Positions 8,384 through 16,491 of a stretch of DNA of 64,000 bases are shown in pieces. Both the position numbers and the translations under genes were made by a program. Source of the DNA: WRGT01 sp964450405. Its GTDB lineage: Bacteria > Spirochaetota > UBA4802 > UBA5550. The DNA is taken from contig CAYVCQ010000001.1 of the NCBI GenBank assembly GCA_964450405.1, forward strand, positions 248,001 to 312,000, read 5' to 3'. The notes under the pieces are model-generated. The model did no database searches. It was not told where the DNA came from and saw only the letters and a list, made by a program, of their open reading frames with translations. Each line of letters opens with the position of its first letter. The first letter of the stretch is position 1.

Positions 8384-8845
8384 ATGGCAAGCGACCTTAA
8401 CAGAGTAATACTGATTGGAAGACTTACACGCGATCCTGAGATCCGTTACACTCCGGCAGGAACTGCAGTAGCAAGTTTTTCACTGGCAAACGGCAGGACT
8501 TACGCTGTTACTGGTGAGAAGAAAGAGCAGGTTTCATACTTTGACTGCATAGCGTGGTCAAAACTCGGTGAAATTATTACCGAATACTGCAAAAAGGGAC
8601 ACAGAATTGCCGTTGAAGGTCGATTACAGCAGTCACGCTGGGATGACCAGGACGGTAAAAAACGTTCAAAGGTTGAAGTCGTAATAGAAAACTTTCAATT
8701 TCTAACAGGCAAGGGAGATGAAGCCCCTGCGGAAGCGCGGAGTAAAACAGCAGAGCCGAGTCATGATTTCGGCCAGAGCAGTTCAACCGGCGGAAGCGGA
8801 AATTTTGAGGATAATCCCTTCTCAGACGACGACATACCCTTTTAA
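8384..8845 (+). CDS. ssb: Single-stranded DNA-binding protein
   Basis: 153 residues. OB-fold at about 1-108 (LNRVILIGRLTRDPEIRYTP, VSYFDCIAWSKLGEI, GHRIAVEGRLQQSRW), then a flexible Gly/Ser/Glu-rich linker, and the acidic partner-binding tip DDDIPF. It binds single-stranded DNA as a tetramer and recruits repair and replication proteins through the tail. The position between rpsF and rpsR is the usual one. Start has CCGGAGAAAAACTC upstream. Confidence 0.97.
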   Translation: MASDLNRVILIGRLTRDPEIRYTPAGTAVASFSLANGRTYAVTGEKKEQVSYFDCIAWSKLGEIITEYCKKGHRIAVEGRLQQSRWDDQDGKKRSKVEVVIENFQFLTGKGDEAPAEARSKTAEPSHDFGQSSSTGGSGNFEDNPFSDDDIPF

Positions 8846-8872
8846 TTAAATCTATGATTACAGGAGATAGTA

Positions 8873-9253
8873 ATGTCAGAAGAAATAAAAAATATTGATA
8901 CAGAGAGTGCAGCACCTGTTGCAGAGGCTTCAGAATCCGCACCAGATGCGGTGGCAGCAGCACCCGCAGCAGCTCCAGCTTACGGAAGAAGACCTTACGC
9001 AAGCCAGGAAGAGGGTGGAGACAGACCGTATCAGCGTAACATGCGTTTTAAAAGAAAAGTATGCAGATTCTGTCACGATAAAAATGCAGTGATTGATTAC
9101 AAAGATCTTAAAATGGTAGAGCAATTTATCACAGATAGAGGTAAAATTCTGCCAAGACGTGTAACCGGAACATGTGCCAAACATCAGAGAGGCGTTGCTC
9201 AGGCAATAAAAAGAGCAAGAATTATTGCTATAATCCCGTTTGTTGAAAAATAA
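8873..9253 (+). CDS. rpsR: 30S ribosomal protein S18 with long N-terminal extension
   Basis: 126 residues against the usual 70-90. The S18 core starts near residue 58 (RFKRKVCRFCHDK, IDYKDLKMVEQFITDRGKIL, RRVTGTCAKHQR). The Cys-X2-Cys and Cys-X2-His pattern marks the zinc-type (C+) form. Residues 1-55 are an Ala/Pro/Glu-rich low-complexity extension (VAAAPAAAPAYGRRPY). The AGGAGATAGTA site places the start at 8873, so the extension is translated. S18 binds S6 and 16S rRNA. Confidence 0.95.
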   Translation: MSEEIKNIDTESAAPVAEASESAPDAVAAAPAAAPAYGRRPYASQEEGGDRPYQRNMRFKRKVCRFCHDKNAVIDYKDLKMVEQFITDRGKILPRRVTGTCAKHQRGVAQAIKRARIIAIIPFVEK

Positions 9254-9255
9254 TC

Positions 9256-10188
9256 TTGGGAGCAGTTTTTTTCATCGCAGGTGTAATCCTGATAATCAGT
9301 TCAGCATTTATTTTTTATAAATTCGGCTGGGTGAGCCTTGCACTGTTTATACCGGCAGCTTTAATCCCGGTTTTTCTCAGCGGTTATGAAGGTGGACTTT
9401 CACTTTATACTCTTCCGCTCATAGCCGGAACTGCAGGGGGCTACTGTTTCAGAAAGTCATTGGGACTGGATTTTTTTATAACTGTTTCTGCAATTTTATT
9501 TGCCGTTGTTTTTACAGCTGATTTTTATATTTTGAAAGAGGTCAGAGGTTATGACTTCATTGAAAAAGGAAAAGTTGAAGTTGTTCAGATGCTCGAGCAA
9601 TCTAAAGGAGAGATCGAAAAAGCTTTCGATCAGTACAAAACTCCCGAAGAGAACAGAAAAAAGTTAAGAGAGGATTTAAACACCTCAATACAGATGATTC
9701 AGGATCCTAAATGGATACAACTCGTAAAAGATATGATTCCTTTTTCAGCCTTTTTTTATTCGCTGCTGATCTCGGGATTAAGTTTTCTTCTTATGAAAAA
9801 AGTTTTTATGAAAAAGCAGGGAAAGGGAGTCAAGGCCCTTGAGCTTTTCAGATTAAATGATTATTTAATTTTTTCACTAATCATCGGATGGGGCATTTTC
9901 ATAATGCTCGACAAAACCAGGTATCCGCTGATTACAGTTTTGGCATTGAATATTGCACTGGCAGGTTCAATCCTATATACTATTCAGGCTTTAGGTATCA
10001 TTAAGTTTTTCATTATCAAGAAAGGGTTGCCGGTTATTCTGCTCCCTCTCCTGATACTTACCTTACTGGTACTGGGGCCGTCAATTATCATATTTGCAAC
10101 GATTGCATTAATCGGAATCGGCACTCTGGATCTCTGGGGAGATTTCAGAAAGCTTAATCCAGAAATTGAACAAAATATCAAGGAGTAA
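9256..10188 (+). CDS. DUF2232 (YybS-like) membrane protein
   Basis: 310-residue polytopic membrane protein with about eight hydrophobic segments and a soluble charged insertion near residues 95-155. DUF2232 proteins are found between rpsR and rplI in several phyla, including this exact order, and their function is unknown. The frame opens with TTG at 9256, 3 bp after the rpsR stop, with only a weak ribosome binding site, suggesting translational coupling. The C-terminus IEQNIKE is 3 bp from rplI. Confidence 0.8.
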   Translation: MGAVFFIAGVILIISSAFIFYKFGWVSLALFIPAALIPVFLSGYEGGLSLYTLPLIAGTAGGYCFRKSLGLDFFITVSAILFAVVFTADFYILKEVRGYDFIEKGKVEVVQMLEQSKGEIEKAFDQYKTPEENRKKLREDLNTSIQMIQDPKWIQLVKDMIPFSAFFYSLLISGLSFLLMKKVFMKKQGKGVKALELFRLNDYLIFSLIIGWGIFIMLDKTRYPLITVLALNIALAGSILYTIQALGIIKFFIIKKGLPVILLPLLILTLLVLGPSIIIFATIALIGIGTLDLWGDFRKLNPEIEQNIKE

Positions 10189-10191
10189 ACA

Positions 10192-10635
10192 ATGAAAGTT
10201 ATACTTCAGAAAGACATACCAAGCCTTGGCGATGCCGGGGACATTAAAGAAGTAGCAGCGGGATATGCGAGAAATTATCTCCTTCCCAAAAATCTTGTAA
10301 TTATTGCTAATGATTCAAGTAAAAAAGCAATTGATCACCAGATGAAACTTATTAAGATTAAAAAAGATAAGAGAAAGAAAACCAGCGAACAGCTTGCTGC
10401 AAGCCTGTCTGACGTCGAAATCACCATCTCTGCAAAAGTTGGTGAGGAAGGTAAACTCTTTGGATCAATCACATCAATGGAAATAGCAAGACACCTGAAA
10501 GAAAAAGGTTTTGATATTGATAAGAGAAAGATTCTTCTTGATTCTCCGATTAAATCGGAAGGGGAATTTAAAATTTCAATCAAACTCGAAGAAGGTCTCA
10601 GCGCTGCAGTGAAAGTTGTTGTAGTTAAGGAATAA
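10192..10635 (+). CDS. rplI: 50S ribosomal protein L9
   Basis: 147 residues, full length. N-terminal domain MKVILQKDIPSLGDAGDIKE and the signature GYARNYLLPKNL are both present, followed by the long connecting helix (about 45-75, Lys-rich) and the C-terminal domain (GKLFGSITSMEIARHL). L9 binds 23S rRNA domain V and limits frameshifting. AAGGAG ribosome binding site; 3 bp after the DUF2232 gene and 4 bp before dnaB. Confidence 0.97.
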   Translation: MKVILQKDIPSLGDAGDIKEVAAGYARNYLLPKNLVIIANDSSKKAIDHQMKLIKIKKDKRKKTSEQLAASLSDVEITISAKVGEEGKLFGSITSMEIARHLKEKGFDIDKRKILLDSPIKSEGEFKISIKLEEGLSAAVKVVVVKE

Positions 10636-10639
10636 AAAA

Positions 10640-11998
10640 ATGACAATGGACAGGCTTCCCCCGCAGGATGTAGAAACGGAAACTGCTTGTATCGCCTCTG
10701 CTCTCCTTAACAGGGAAGCTCTGCTCAGAGTCACTGAAATCCTCCAACCGGAGGATTTTTACCTTGAAAAACACCGCATTATTTTTGAAGCCATCTCTGA
10801 GCTCGAGAAACGGGCTCTACCTATAGATCTCACAACACTTCGACAGATACTCATCGACAAAAGCCAGCTGGACCGAATCGGAGGAAACTCCGGCTTAGCT
10901 GAATTATATCAATCTTCATCAACATCGGGTAACGCCGAAAACTACGCAAAAAGAATTAAAGAGATGAGTCTTCGCAGAAAACTCATCGATGTCGCCGAGT
11001 TATCCATAGAAAAATGTTTCAACAGAGGAATAACCACTGATGAAGTAATGGATGAGGTTGAGAGAGATATATTCAAGGTAACAGAACAGCGTATTACATC
11101 TGACTATAAGAATATTGAAGTCATCATTAACAGCACAATGAATGACATCGATTTATGGTACAGAACTAAAAAAATGGTAACCGGGCTTGAAAGCGGATTT
11201 ACACTGCTTGATGAACAGCTTACAGGTTTCCATGGAGCGGAACTTATAATTATCGCAGCACGTCCCGGTATGGGAAAAACTGCATTTGCGCTTAACATTT
11301 TAAATCATGTGGCAGTAAAACAGAAAACACCGGTTCTCTTCTTTTCACTTGAAATGCCCGCCAATCAGCTGGGGCTCAGGATGCTCTGCATCGAAGCAAT
11401 GGTTGATTCGCAGAGAGTACGGACCGGACATATCGATCAGGAAGAACTTAAAAAAATATTCTCCATGTCAGGAAGATTAAGTAAAGCACCTATATATATT
11501 GATGATTCACCATCGGCTACAATTATGGAGATCAGGGCAAAGGCCAGAAGACTTGCGCAAAAGGTTCCTCTTGGAATGGTTATAGTGGATTATCTCCAGC
11601 TGATATCAAGTCTTTCAAAAGTAGACCGCCACCTTCAGATTGCAGAGATCTCCAGACTGCTGAAGCAGCTTGCGCGGGAGTTGAATATCCCGGTTCTTGC
11701 TCTTTCACAGCTTTCACGTGCCGTGGAATCGAGATCAGATCAGATTCCCACACTTTCAGATCTTCGGGAATCCGGTTCGATAGAGCAGGATGCCGACGTT
11801 GTAATGTTTATCTATCGCGAAGAGAAAGTTAAAAAGGACAGCGAAAAAAAAGGTATTGCAACAATAATTGTAGCAAAACAGAGAAACGGTCCCATCGGCG
11901 ATGTGGACTTGCGTTTCTGGGGCAAATACACCAAGTTCGGCAATCTGGATGTTAATCATTCATATGATGAGGCAAGTCCAACTCATGAATCGCACTGA
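10640..11998 (+). CDS. dnaB: Replicative DNA helicase DnaB
   Basis: 452 residues. Helicase-loading N-terminal domain (about 5-105, PPQDVETETACIASALL), then the RecA-like motor: Walker A ARPGMGKTAFAL near residue 207, FFSLEMPANQLGLRML, Walker B MVIVDYLQLI, arginine-finger region PVLALSQLSRAVESR, and LRESGSIEQDADVV. It unwinds DNA at the fork as a hexamer. ATG at 10640 has AAGG upstream; an ATG two codons in is an alternative. No intein is present. It overlaps the following mlaE gene. Confidence 0.97.
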   Translation: MTMDRLPPQDVETETACIASALLNREALLRVTEILQPEDFYLEKHRIIFEAISELEKRALPIDLTTLRQILIDKSQLDRIGGNSGLAELYQSSSTSGNAENYAKRIKEMSLRRKLIDVAELSIEKCFNRGITTDEVMDEVERDIFKVTEQRITSDYKNIEVIINSTMNDIDLWYRTKKMVTGLESGFTLLDEQLTGFHGAELIIIAARPGMGKTAFALNILNHVAVKQKTPVLFFSLEMPANQLGLRMLCIEAMVDSQRVRTGHIDQEELKKIFSMSGRLSKAPIYIDDSPSATIMEIRAKARRLAQKVPLGMVIVDYLQLISSLSKVDRHLQIAEISRLLKQLARELNIPVLALSQLSRAVESRSDQIPTLSDLRESGSIEQDADVVMFIYREEKVKKDSEKKGIATIIVAKQRNGPIGDVDLRFWGKYTKFGNLDVNHSYDEASPTHESH

Positions 11999-12764
11999 GA
12001 AAATTTCACTCTTCGAAACTTTTTTTGAATCTCTGGGCACACACCTTATTTTCTTCAAGGATACAGTGCTCTGGACATTCAGACCGCCATTTGACAGGCA
12101 GAATATTCTTGCCCAGATGCTTGAAGTCGGGTATAAATCTCTACCTGTCACATCCATAACACTTTTCTTTACCGGAATGGTTATGGCGCTGCAGATAGGA
12201 AAAGCAATGGATGCAATAATGTCCGGCTCTTCAGTTTTTATCGGAACTGCAGTAACAATCTCAATGTTCCGGGAATTATGCCCGGTTTTAACAGCACTTC
12301 TCCTTGCAGGAAGAGTCGGGTCTTCAATTGCAGCCGAGATCGGAACAATGAAGGTTACCGAACAGATAGATGCACTCAGGACTCTCTCCGCGGAACCGAT
12401 TCAGTACCTCTCTGTACCGCGGTTTATCGCATGTGTTCTGATGACGCCTGCTCTAACGGTTATAACTGATATTGTAGGAGTTCTCGGCGGAGCAGTAATA
12501 GCATTTTTTTCATTAAATATTACTCCGGATAGTTATATTTCAAATATTCTTCAGAATATAATGCTTACAGATTTTCTGTCTGGTATTCTGAAGTCAGTTT
12601 TTTTTGGTGCAGAGATTGCAATCATTTCGTGCTGCAGCGGATTCAGCACTACCGGAGGGGCGGAGGGTGTTGGAAAATCAACAATCCAGGCTGTAGTCCG
12701 TTCATCCATGGTTATACTAATATCAGATTATTTTTTAACATATCTGATACAGATTTTTGAATAG
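11985..12764 (+). CDS. MlaE-type ABC transporter permease (lipid transport)
   Basis: About 259 residues from the ATG at 11985, which overlaps the dnaB stop by 14 bp; an in-frame ATG at 11964 is possible. The MlaE signature region TGMVMALQIGKAMDA, MFRELCPVLTALLLAGRVGSSIAAEIGTMKVTEQIDAL and GAEIAIISCCSGFSTTGGAEGVG (described here in segments) is clear. Such permeases move phospholipids with an Mce protein and an ATPase. Neither partner gene is adjacent here, so this copy is an orphan or works with distant partners. A second MlaE lies at 48618. Confidence 0.88.
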   Translation: MNRTEKISLFETFFESLGTHLIFFKDTVLWTFRPPFDRQNILAQMLEVGYKSLPVTSITLFFTGMVMALQIGKAMDAIMSGSSVFIGTAVTISMFRELCPVLTALLLAGRVGSSIAAEIGTMKVTEQIDALRTLSAEPIQYLSVPRFIACVLMTPALTVITDIVGVLGGAVIAFFSLNITPDSYISNILQNIMLTDFLSGILKSVFFGAEIAIISCCSGFSTTGGAEGVGKSTIQAVVRSSMVILISDYFLTYLIQIFE

Positions 12765-12775
12765 GATTCGGGAAT

Positions 12776-13471
12776 ATGAGCGACAAAAAAATAAACAGTG
12801 ACTTTCAGAAAAATATCAAATCCTTAAACCTCAAAGATGACATTCTCAAAGCTTTTCAGTCAGTTGACAGATCTCTTTTTTTTGATCCTTTTTTTAAAGA
12901 GAAGATCAGCGGTTTTGATCCGGTACCTGTGGGATTTGGAGAATTCAGTGACGATGTTGTTATTCTATCGAAGATGCTTACAATACTATCTCCTCATAAA
13001 AAATGGAACGTCCTTGAAATCGGTACAGGTTCAGGATACTCCACTGCTCTTCTGTCAACAATGTCACACAAAGTTTTGACCATCGAGTATAATGAAAAGC
13101 TTGCGGCAGCTGCCAAAAACAGACTAATCACAAACGGTTTCTTCAACGTAAAGTTTATGGCAGGAGACTGTTCCGAACTCGACGACCAGGCAGGTTCTTT
13201 TGATGCAGTAATAGTTCATGCAGGATGTATGCACAGCCCGTATGCTGCGCTAAATTTATTGAAAAGAAATGGTGTAGCCGTATTTCCCATGGGAACTGCA
13301 ATGCTTCAGCAGATTACATTCTATAAAAATATGAAACTTGCATCTCAGGATAATCCTTTTAAGAGATACAAGTTTCTTGAAACATGCTCTGTTGAATCAA
13401 TTAAAGGGCAGTACGGATTTTCCAATGCAGAGATGGATATTATATTTCAACCGGGAAAAGTCGACGCATAA
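12776..13471 (+). CDS. Protein-L-isoaspartate O-methyltransferase family protein
   Basis: 231 residues with a class I methyltransferase fold: motif I VLEIGTGSGYSTALLS (SAM-binding, about residue 80), acidic strand end TIEYNEKLAAAA, GDCSELD, and DAVIVHAGC. The N-terminal segment (ILKAFQSVDRSLFFDP) matches the pcm pattern where R-x-x-F precedes a Y/D region. It repairs isoaspartyl residues if truly Pcm; the C-terminal third is divergent, so a different methyl acceptor is possible. It lies 11 bp after mlaE and is probably co-transcribed. Confidence 0.8.
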   Translation: MSDKKINSDFQKNIKSLNLKDDILKAFQSVDRSLFFDPFFKEKISGFDPVPVGFGEFSDDVVILSKMLTILSPHKKWNVLEIGTGSGYSTALLSTMSHKVLTIEYNEKLAAAAKNRLITNGFFNVKFMAGDCSELDDQAGSFDAVIVHAGCMHSPYAALNLLKRNGVAVFPMGTAMLQQITFYKNMKLASQDNPFKRYKFLETCSVESIKGQYGFSNAEMDIIFQPGKVDA

Positions 13472-13476
13472 TTTTA

Positions 13477-13522
13477 AATCTCCTCCATCCTTCGTCTTAC
13501 GGAGTTCGGGATAGAGGAGATT
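13477..13522 (+). terminator. Stem-loop between the pcm-like gene and the MBL hydrolase
   Basis: AATCTCCTC (13477-13485) pairs perfectly with GAGGAGATT (13514-13522), extended inward by ATCC/GGAT around one mismatch. There is a short T-rich stretch after it (ATTATTATT) but no true U-run. It may be an attenuator or processing site. It ends 7 bp before the GAGGTGAT ribosome binding site of the next gene. Confidence 0.5.
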
Positions 13523-13538
13523 ATTATTGAGGTGATAT

Positions 13539-14171
13539 ATGATAATTGAACAGATACTCGTCACAGGGATGGCTGTTTTCTGCTACCTTATCGTTGACGA
13601 ATCAACCAAGGAAGCGGTGCTTATCGATCCTGCCGGAGACTATAACTCCATCTTCAAGCAGGTGGAGAAACATAATGCTAAAATAAAATATGTAATCAAT
13701 ACTCACGGCCACTACGATCACACATCTGGAAACTCTCACGTGACATCTAAAACCGGAGCTGTTCTTCTTATACATCAGGATGATCTCCGCCACCTTAGAG
13801 ATATAAAACGTGAAGATTGCGCACAATTCTCCGATGCGGAAAAAACACCCGGGAAAAAAAATCTCCTGCTTAAAGATAATGACAGAATAATAATCGGCAA
13901 TACCGAACTCTGGATAGTGCATACACCTGGACACTCCGCAGGGAGTATTTCAATATATTCAAACGGCAACATTTTCACTGGTGATACACTTTTTACAGAG
14001 GGGGTTGGCCGCACAGATCTTCCGGACAGTTCAAACAGCGCTCTGATAAACTCAATAAAAAATAAAATATTAAGTCTCCCCGATGATACTAAAATCTGGC
14101 CCGGACATCATTACGGAGCGAGGCCGGTATCTACCGTTGCTGAACAGAAAAAAAATTTTGGAATCAGGTAA
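13539..14171 (+). CDS. Metallo-beta-lactamase-fold hydrolase (glyoxalase II-like)
   Basis: 210 residues. Zinc-binding motif THGHYDHTSG (HxHxDH) at about residues 56-65, His at HTPGHSAGSISIY, Asp in NIFTGDTLF and a final His in WPGHHYG give the complete dinuclear metal site. The length and order match the short hydroxyacylglutathione-hydrolase-like group, which includes glyoxalase II-like and persulfide dioxygenase-like enzymes. The exact substrate cannot be read from sequence. Strong GAGGTGATAT site. Confidence 0.88.
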   Translation: MIIEQILVTGMAVFCYLIVDESTKEAVLIDPAGDYNSIFKQVEKHNAKIKYVINTHGHYDHTSGNSHVTSKTGAVLLIHQDDLRHLRDIKREDCAQFSDAEKTPGKKNLLLKDNDRIIIGNTELWIVHTPGHSAGSISIYSNGNIFTGDTLFTEGVGRTDLPDSSNSALINSIKNKILSLPDDTKIWPGHHYGARPVSTVAEQKKNFGIR

Positions 14172-14182
14172 CATAAACTTTG

Positions 14183-14968
14183 ATGAATTTTAAGGATTCA
14201 CCACCTCTTTACCGTCTTAAAGAAATTGCAAGAATATTGAGAGCTGAGAACGGATGCCCATGGGATAGAGAGCAGACTTTCAGCTCATTAAAACCATACC
14301 TGGTTGAGGAAACCTACGAGGTTTACGACGCTATTGAAAGCGGTGATCTTGCAGATCTCAAAGAGGAACTGGGAGACCTGCTTTACCAGATTTATGCTCA
14401 CTCCGAGATAGCCTCTGAAACCTCCAGCTTTAATATTGACGATGTTGCAGATGGCATTTCAGATAAACTTATTCGAAGACATCCCCATGTATTTGGTGAA
14501 GAGAATATTTCTGACTCGAAGGGTGTAGAGATTCGATGGGAGGAGATCAAGAAGAAAGAAAAAAAAGAAAGAAAATCTGTTCTTGACGGAGTTCCAAGAC
14601 ATCTCCCTGCGCTGGTTATGGCGTACCGGGTGCAGGATAAAGTATCTCATGTCGGATTTGACTGGGAAAAGATTGACGATGCCATTGCTAAACTTGACGA
14701 AGAGATAGATGAATTCAAAGAAGCTGTTTTGCTTGAAGATCACGATAAGATAGTAGATGAAGCCGGTGATATCCTGTTCAGCCTTGTAAATGTTTTAAGA
14801 TTTAAAAAGGTTGATGCAGAGGATGCACTGAGAAAAACAATCGATAAGTTTACCGGCCGGTTCCAGTATATTGAAGCAAAAGTAAATGAATCAGGAAAAA
14901 GTATTGATCAAATGACCCTGCAGGAACTTGATGTTTTTTGGGAGGAGTCCAAGAAACATCACAAATGA
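14183..14968 (+). CDS. mazG: Nucleoside triphosphate pyrophosphohydrolase MazG
   Basis: 261 residues from the ATG at 14183 (a TTG lies one codon upstream). Two MazG domains are visible: the first with CPWDREQTFSSLKPYLVEE, EELGDLLYQIYAHSEIA and IRRHPHVFGE, the second with VGFDWEKIDDAIAKLDEEID and DEAGDILFSLVNVLRF. The E-E-x-x-D helices bind metal. MazG hydrolyses (d)NTPs to monophosphates, acting as a house-cleaning enzyme and lowering ppGpp effects in E. coli. AGGTAA upstream. It is the last gene of the plus-strand run. Confidence 0.93.
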   Translation: MNFKDSPPLYRLKEIARILRAENGCPWDREQTFSSLKPYLVEETYEVYDAIESGDLADLKEELGDLLYQIYAHSEIASETSSFNIDDVADGISDKLIRRHPHVFGEENISDSKGVEIRWEEIKKKEKKERKSVLDGVPRHLPALVMAYRVQDKVSHVGFDWEKIDDAIAKLDEEIDEFKEAVLLEDHDKIVDEAGDILFSLVNVLRFKKVDAEDALRKTIDKFTGRFQYIEAKVNESGKSIDQMTLQELDVFWEESKKHHK

Positions 14969-14994
14969 AGTCATAGCCTCATCCTCTCTTCCCT

Positions 14995-16401
14995 TTACTG
15001 TAGAATAGCTGCATAAGCAGGTTTTAATGTAAAATCAAGATTATCAGGATCATTAAAAATTCCGGTTCTACCGCTTAGAGGTATAATAGAATTACCCGAT
15101 TGAATTACATTATTGTTAGGCGTATCAATTGATATCTGATGACCGATGTTGTTATTAACAGAGCAGTTTTCACTGGGACGCCCATCCTTATGAGGCGCCA
15201 CAAGTATCCAGGCAGGACCGGGCGAAACAGTATTGATATCAACTACGATATTATTGTTAAAAACTGAGTCGGTAGTCCCCATAAATGTAATTCCGTGCCA
15301 ATGATCTACAATAACGAGATTATTCTCAACTGTCCAGTGACGAAAAAAACCGTCATAACACCCTATACCCTGCAGAGTACCACGGAATGGCTGAGCTGCA
15401 TCCTCATAATTTAAAATTACATTTTTCCGCAAAGTAATATAATTCCATTCAGTTATCCCGTTAACACAGAAAGATTGAAAACCATCGTCGTGGTTTGCAT
15501 TAACCGCATAACAGTTTTTAACAAAATTTTTCTCAAAAAGAAGATAATTCCCATTACCGCGCATACCGTCACCGGAAAAGTTTTTAACTGTATTATTGAT
15601 TGTATTATTATGCTCTCCTGCTATGCTTATTCCAAAATTTATGTTTCTGAAATAATTATTTTTTACTATGCAGTAATCTCCGTCGAGATCTATCCCGCTG
15701 CATGATAATTCATTCCAGTCGGCCTTAGACCACTTTGTTGTATTCCACATACTGTAGACTATGTTATTGTAGAATTCCAGATTCCTGCTTCTCCCCCAAT
15801 AAGATTCAACCATTATCAGAGTACGATTAGTAAATTCATTTAAATTCATCTCCTGCGATATATAAAGTCCGTCCAATCTCCAATTCCCTGCCGATACAAA
15901 ACGCATTGAACGAATCAAAGGTCTTTCACCAGCTGCCGCACGGATAGTTATAAATGAATTGTTGAAACTTTCACGTATATAAACTGTACCGTGATTCCCT
16001 GTTTTTAGAATTAGAATATCTCCTGCTTTCACCGGAGCACCGGAATTACGTGCGATACTCTCACGAAGCGGATCACCGATAGGGCGGTTCCATGTTTCGA
16101 TAAGATTATCTTCAACTACCTGCTGAAGAGTTTTCCACGGATTTGATGCTGATCCGTTGCCCTGGTCAGATCCGTTGACCGGATCAATATAAAATAAATG
16201 ACCGCCAGCTGGATCAGTATACAAAATACCCGGGTTCCTTATATATCCTACCCCGGTGAAACTAAAATCTTTTAATTCCGGTTCAACAGTTTGCCAATCG
16301 GTAATTTCATGATTTAAAGAATCAGCTACGGGGCTGTCAAAACCACACGAAATACCAAGTGCTGATAAAATAATAATGAATATAACAATGCCTGGTTTCA
16401 A
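14995..16401 (-). CDS. Secreted right-handed beta-helix lipoprotein
   Basis: 468 residues. The N-terminus has a lipoprotein signal ending LGISC (Cys about 20). The body has repeated Asn-rich beta-helix rungs (IVKNNYFRNINFGISIAGEH, NTINNTVKNFSGDGMRG, VENNLVIVDHWHGITFMG), typical of the pectate-lyase/parallel beta-helix superfamily, and an opening YIDPVNGSDQGNGSASNPW block common to secreted polysaccharide lyases and hydrolases. Catalytic residues cannot be assigned. It is the last gene of a four-lipoprotein cluster likely acting on external polymers. Confidence 0.78.
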   Translation of the reverse strand: MKPGIVIFIIILSALGISCGFDSPVADSLNHEITDWQTVEPELKDFSFTGVGYIRNPGILYTDPAGGHLFYIDPVNGSDQGNGSASNPWKTLQQVVEDNLIETWNRPIGDPLRESIARNSGAPVKAGDILILKTGNHGTVYIRESFNNSFITIRAAAGERPLIRSMRFVSAGNWRLDGLYISQEMNLNEFTNRTLIMVESYWGRSRNLEFYNNIVYSMWNTTKWSKADWNELSCSGIDLDGDYCIVKNNYFRNINFGISIAGEHNNTINNTVKNFSGDGMRGNGNYLLFEKNFVKNCYAVNANHDDGFQSFCVNGITEWNYITLRKNVILNYEDAAQPFRGTLQGIGCYDGFFRHWTVENNLVIVDHWHGITFMGTTDSVFNNNIVVDINTVSPGPAWILVAPHKDGRPSENCSVNNNIGHQISIDTPNNNVIQSGNSIIPLSGRTGIFNDPDNLDFTLKPAYAAILQ

Positions 16402-16491
16402 CTAGCTCACCAGTCCTTCAAAAAGTTTATAGAATCTGATTGGCGTCTCATATTTTCCATTACAGAACCTGCCCTAAGTAATCGTATTTAA

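Noticed and set aside
8577..9002. 141-codon minus-strand ORF
   Set aside because: Antisense to ssb and rpsR, both certain; no ribosome binding site or family resemblance.
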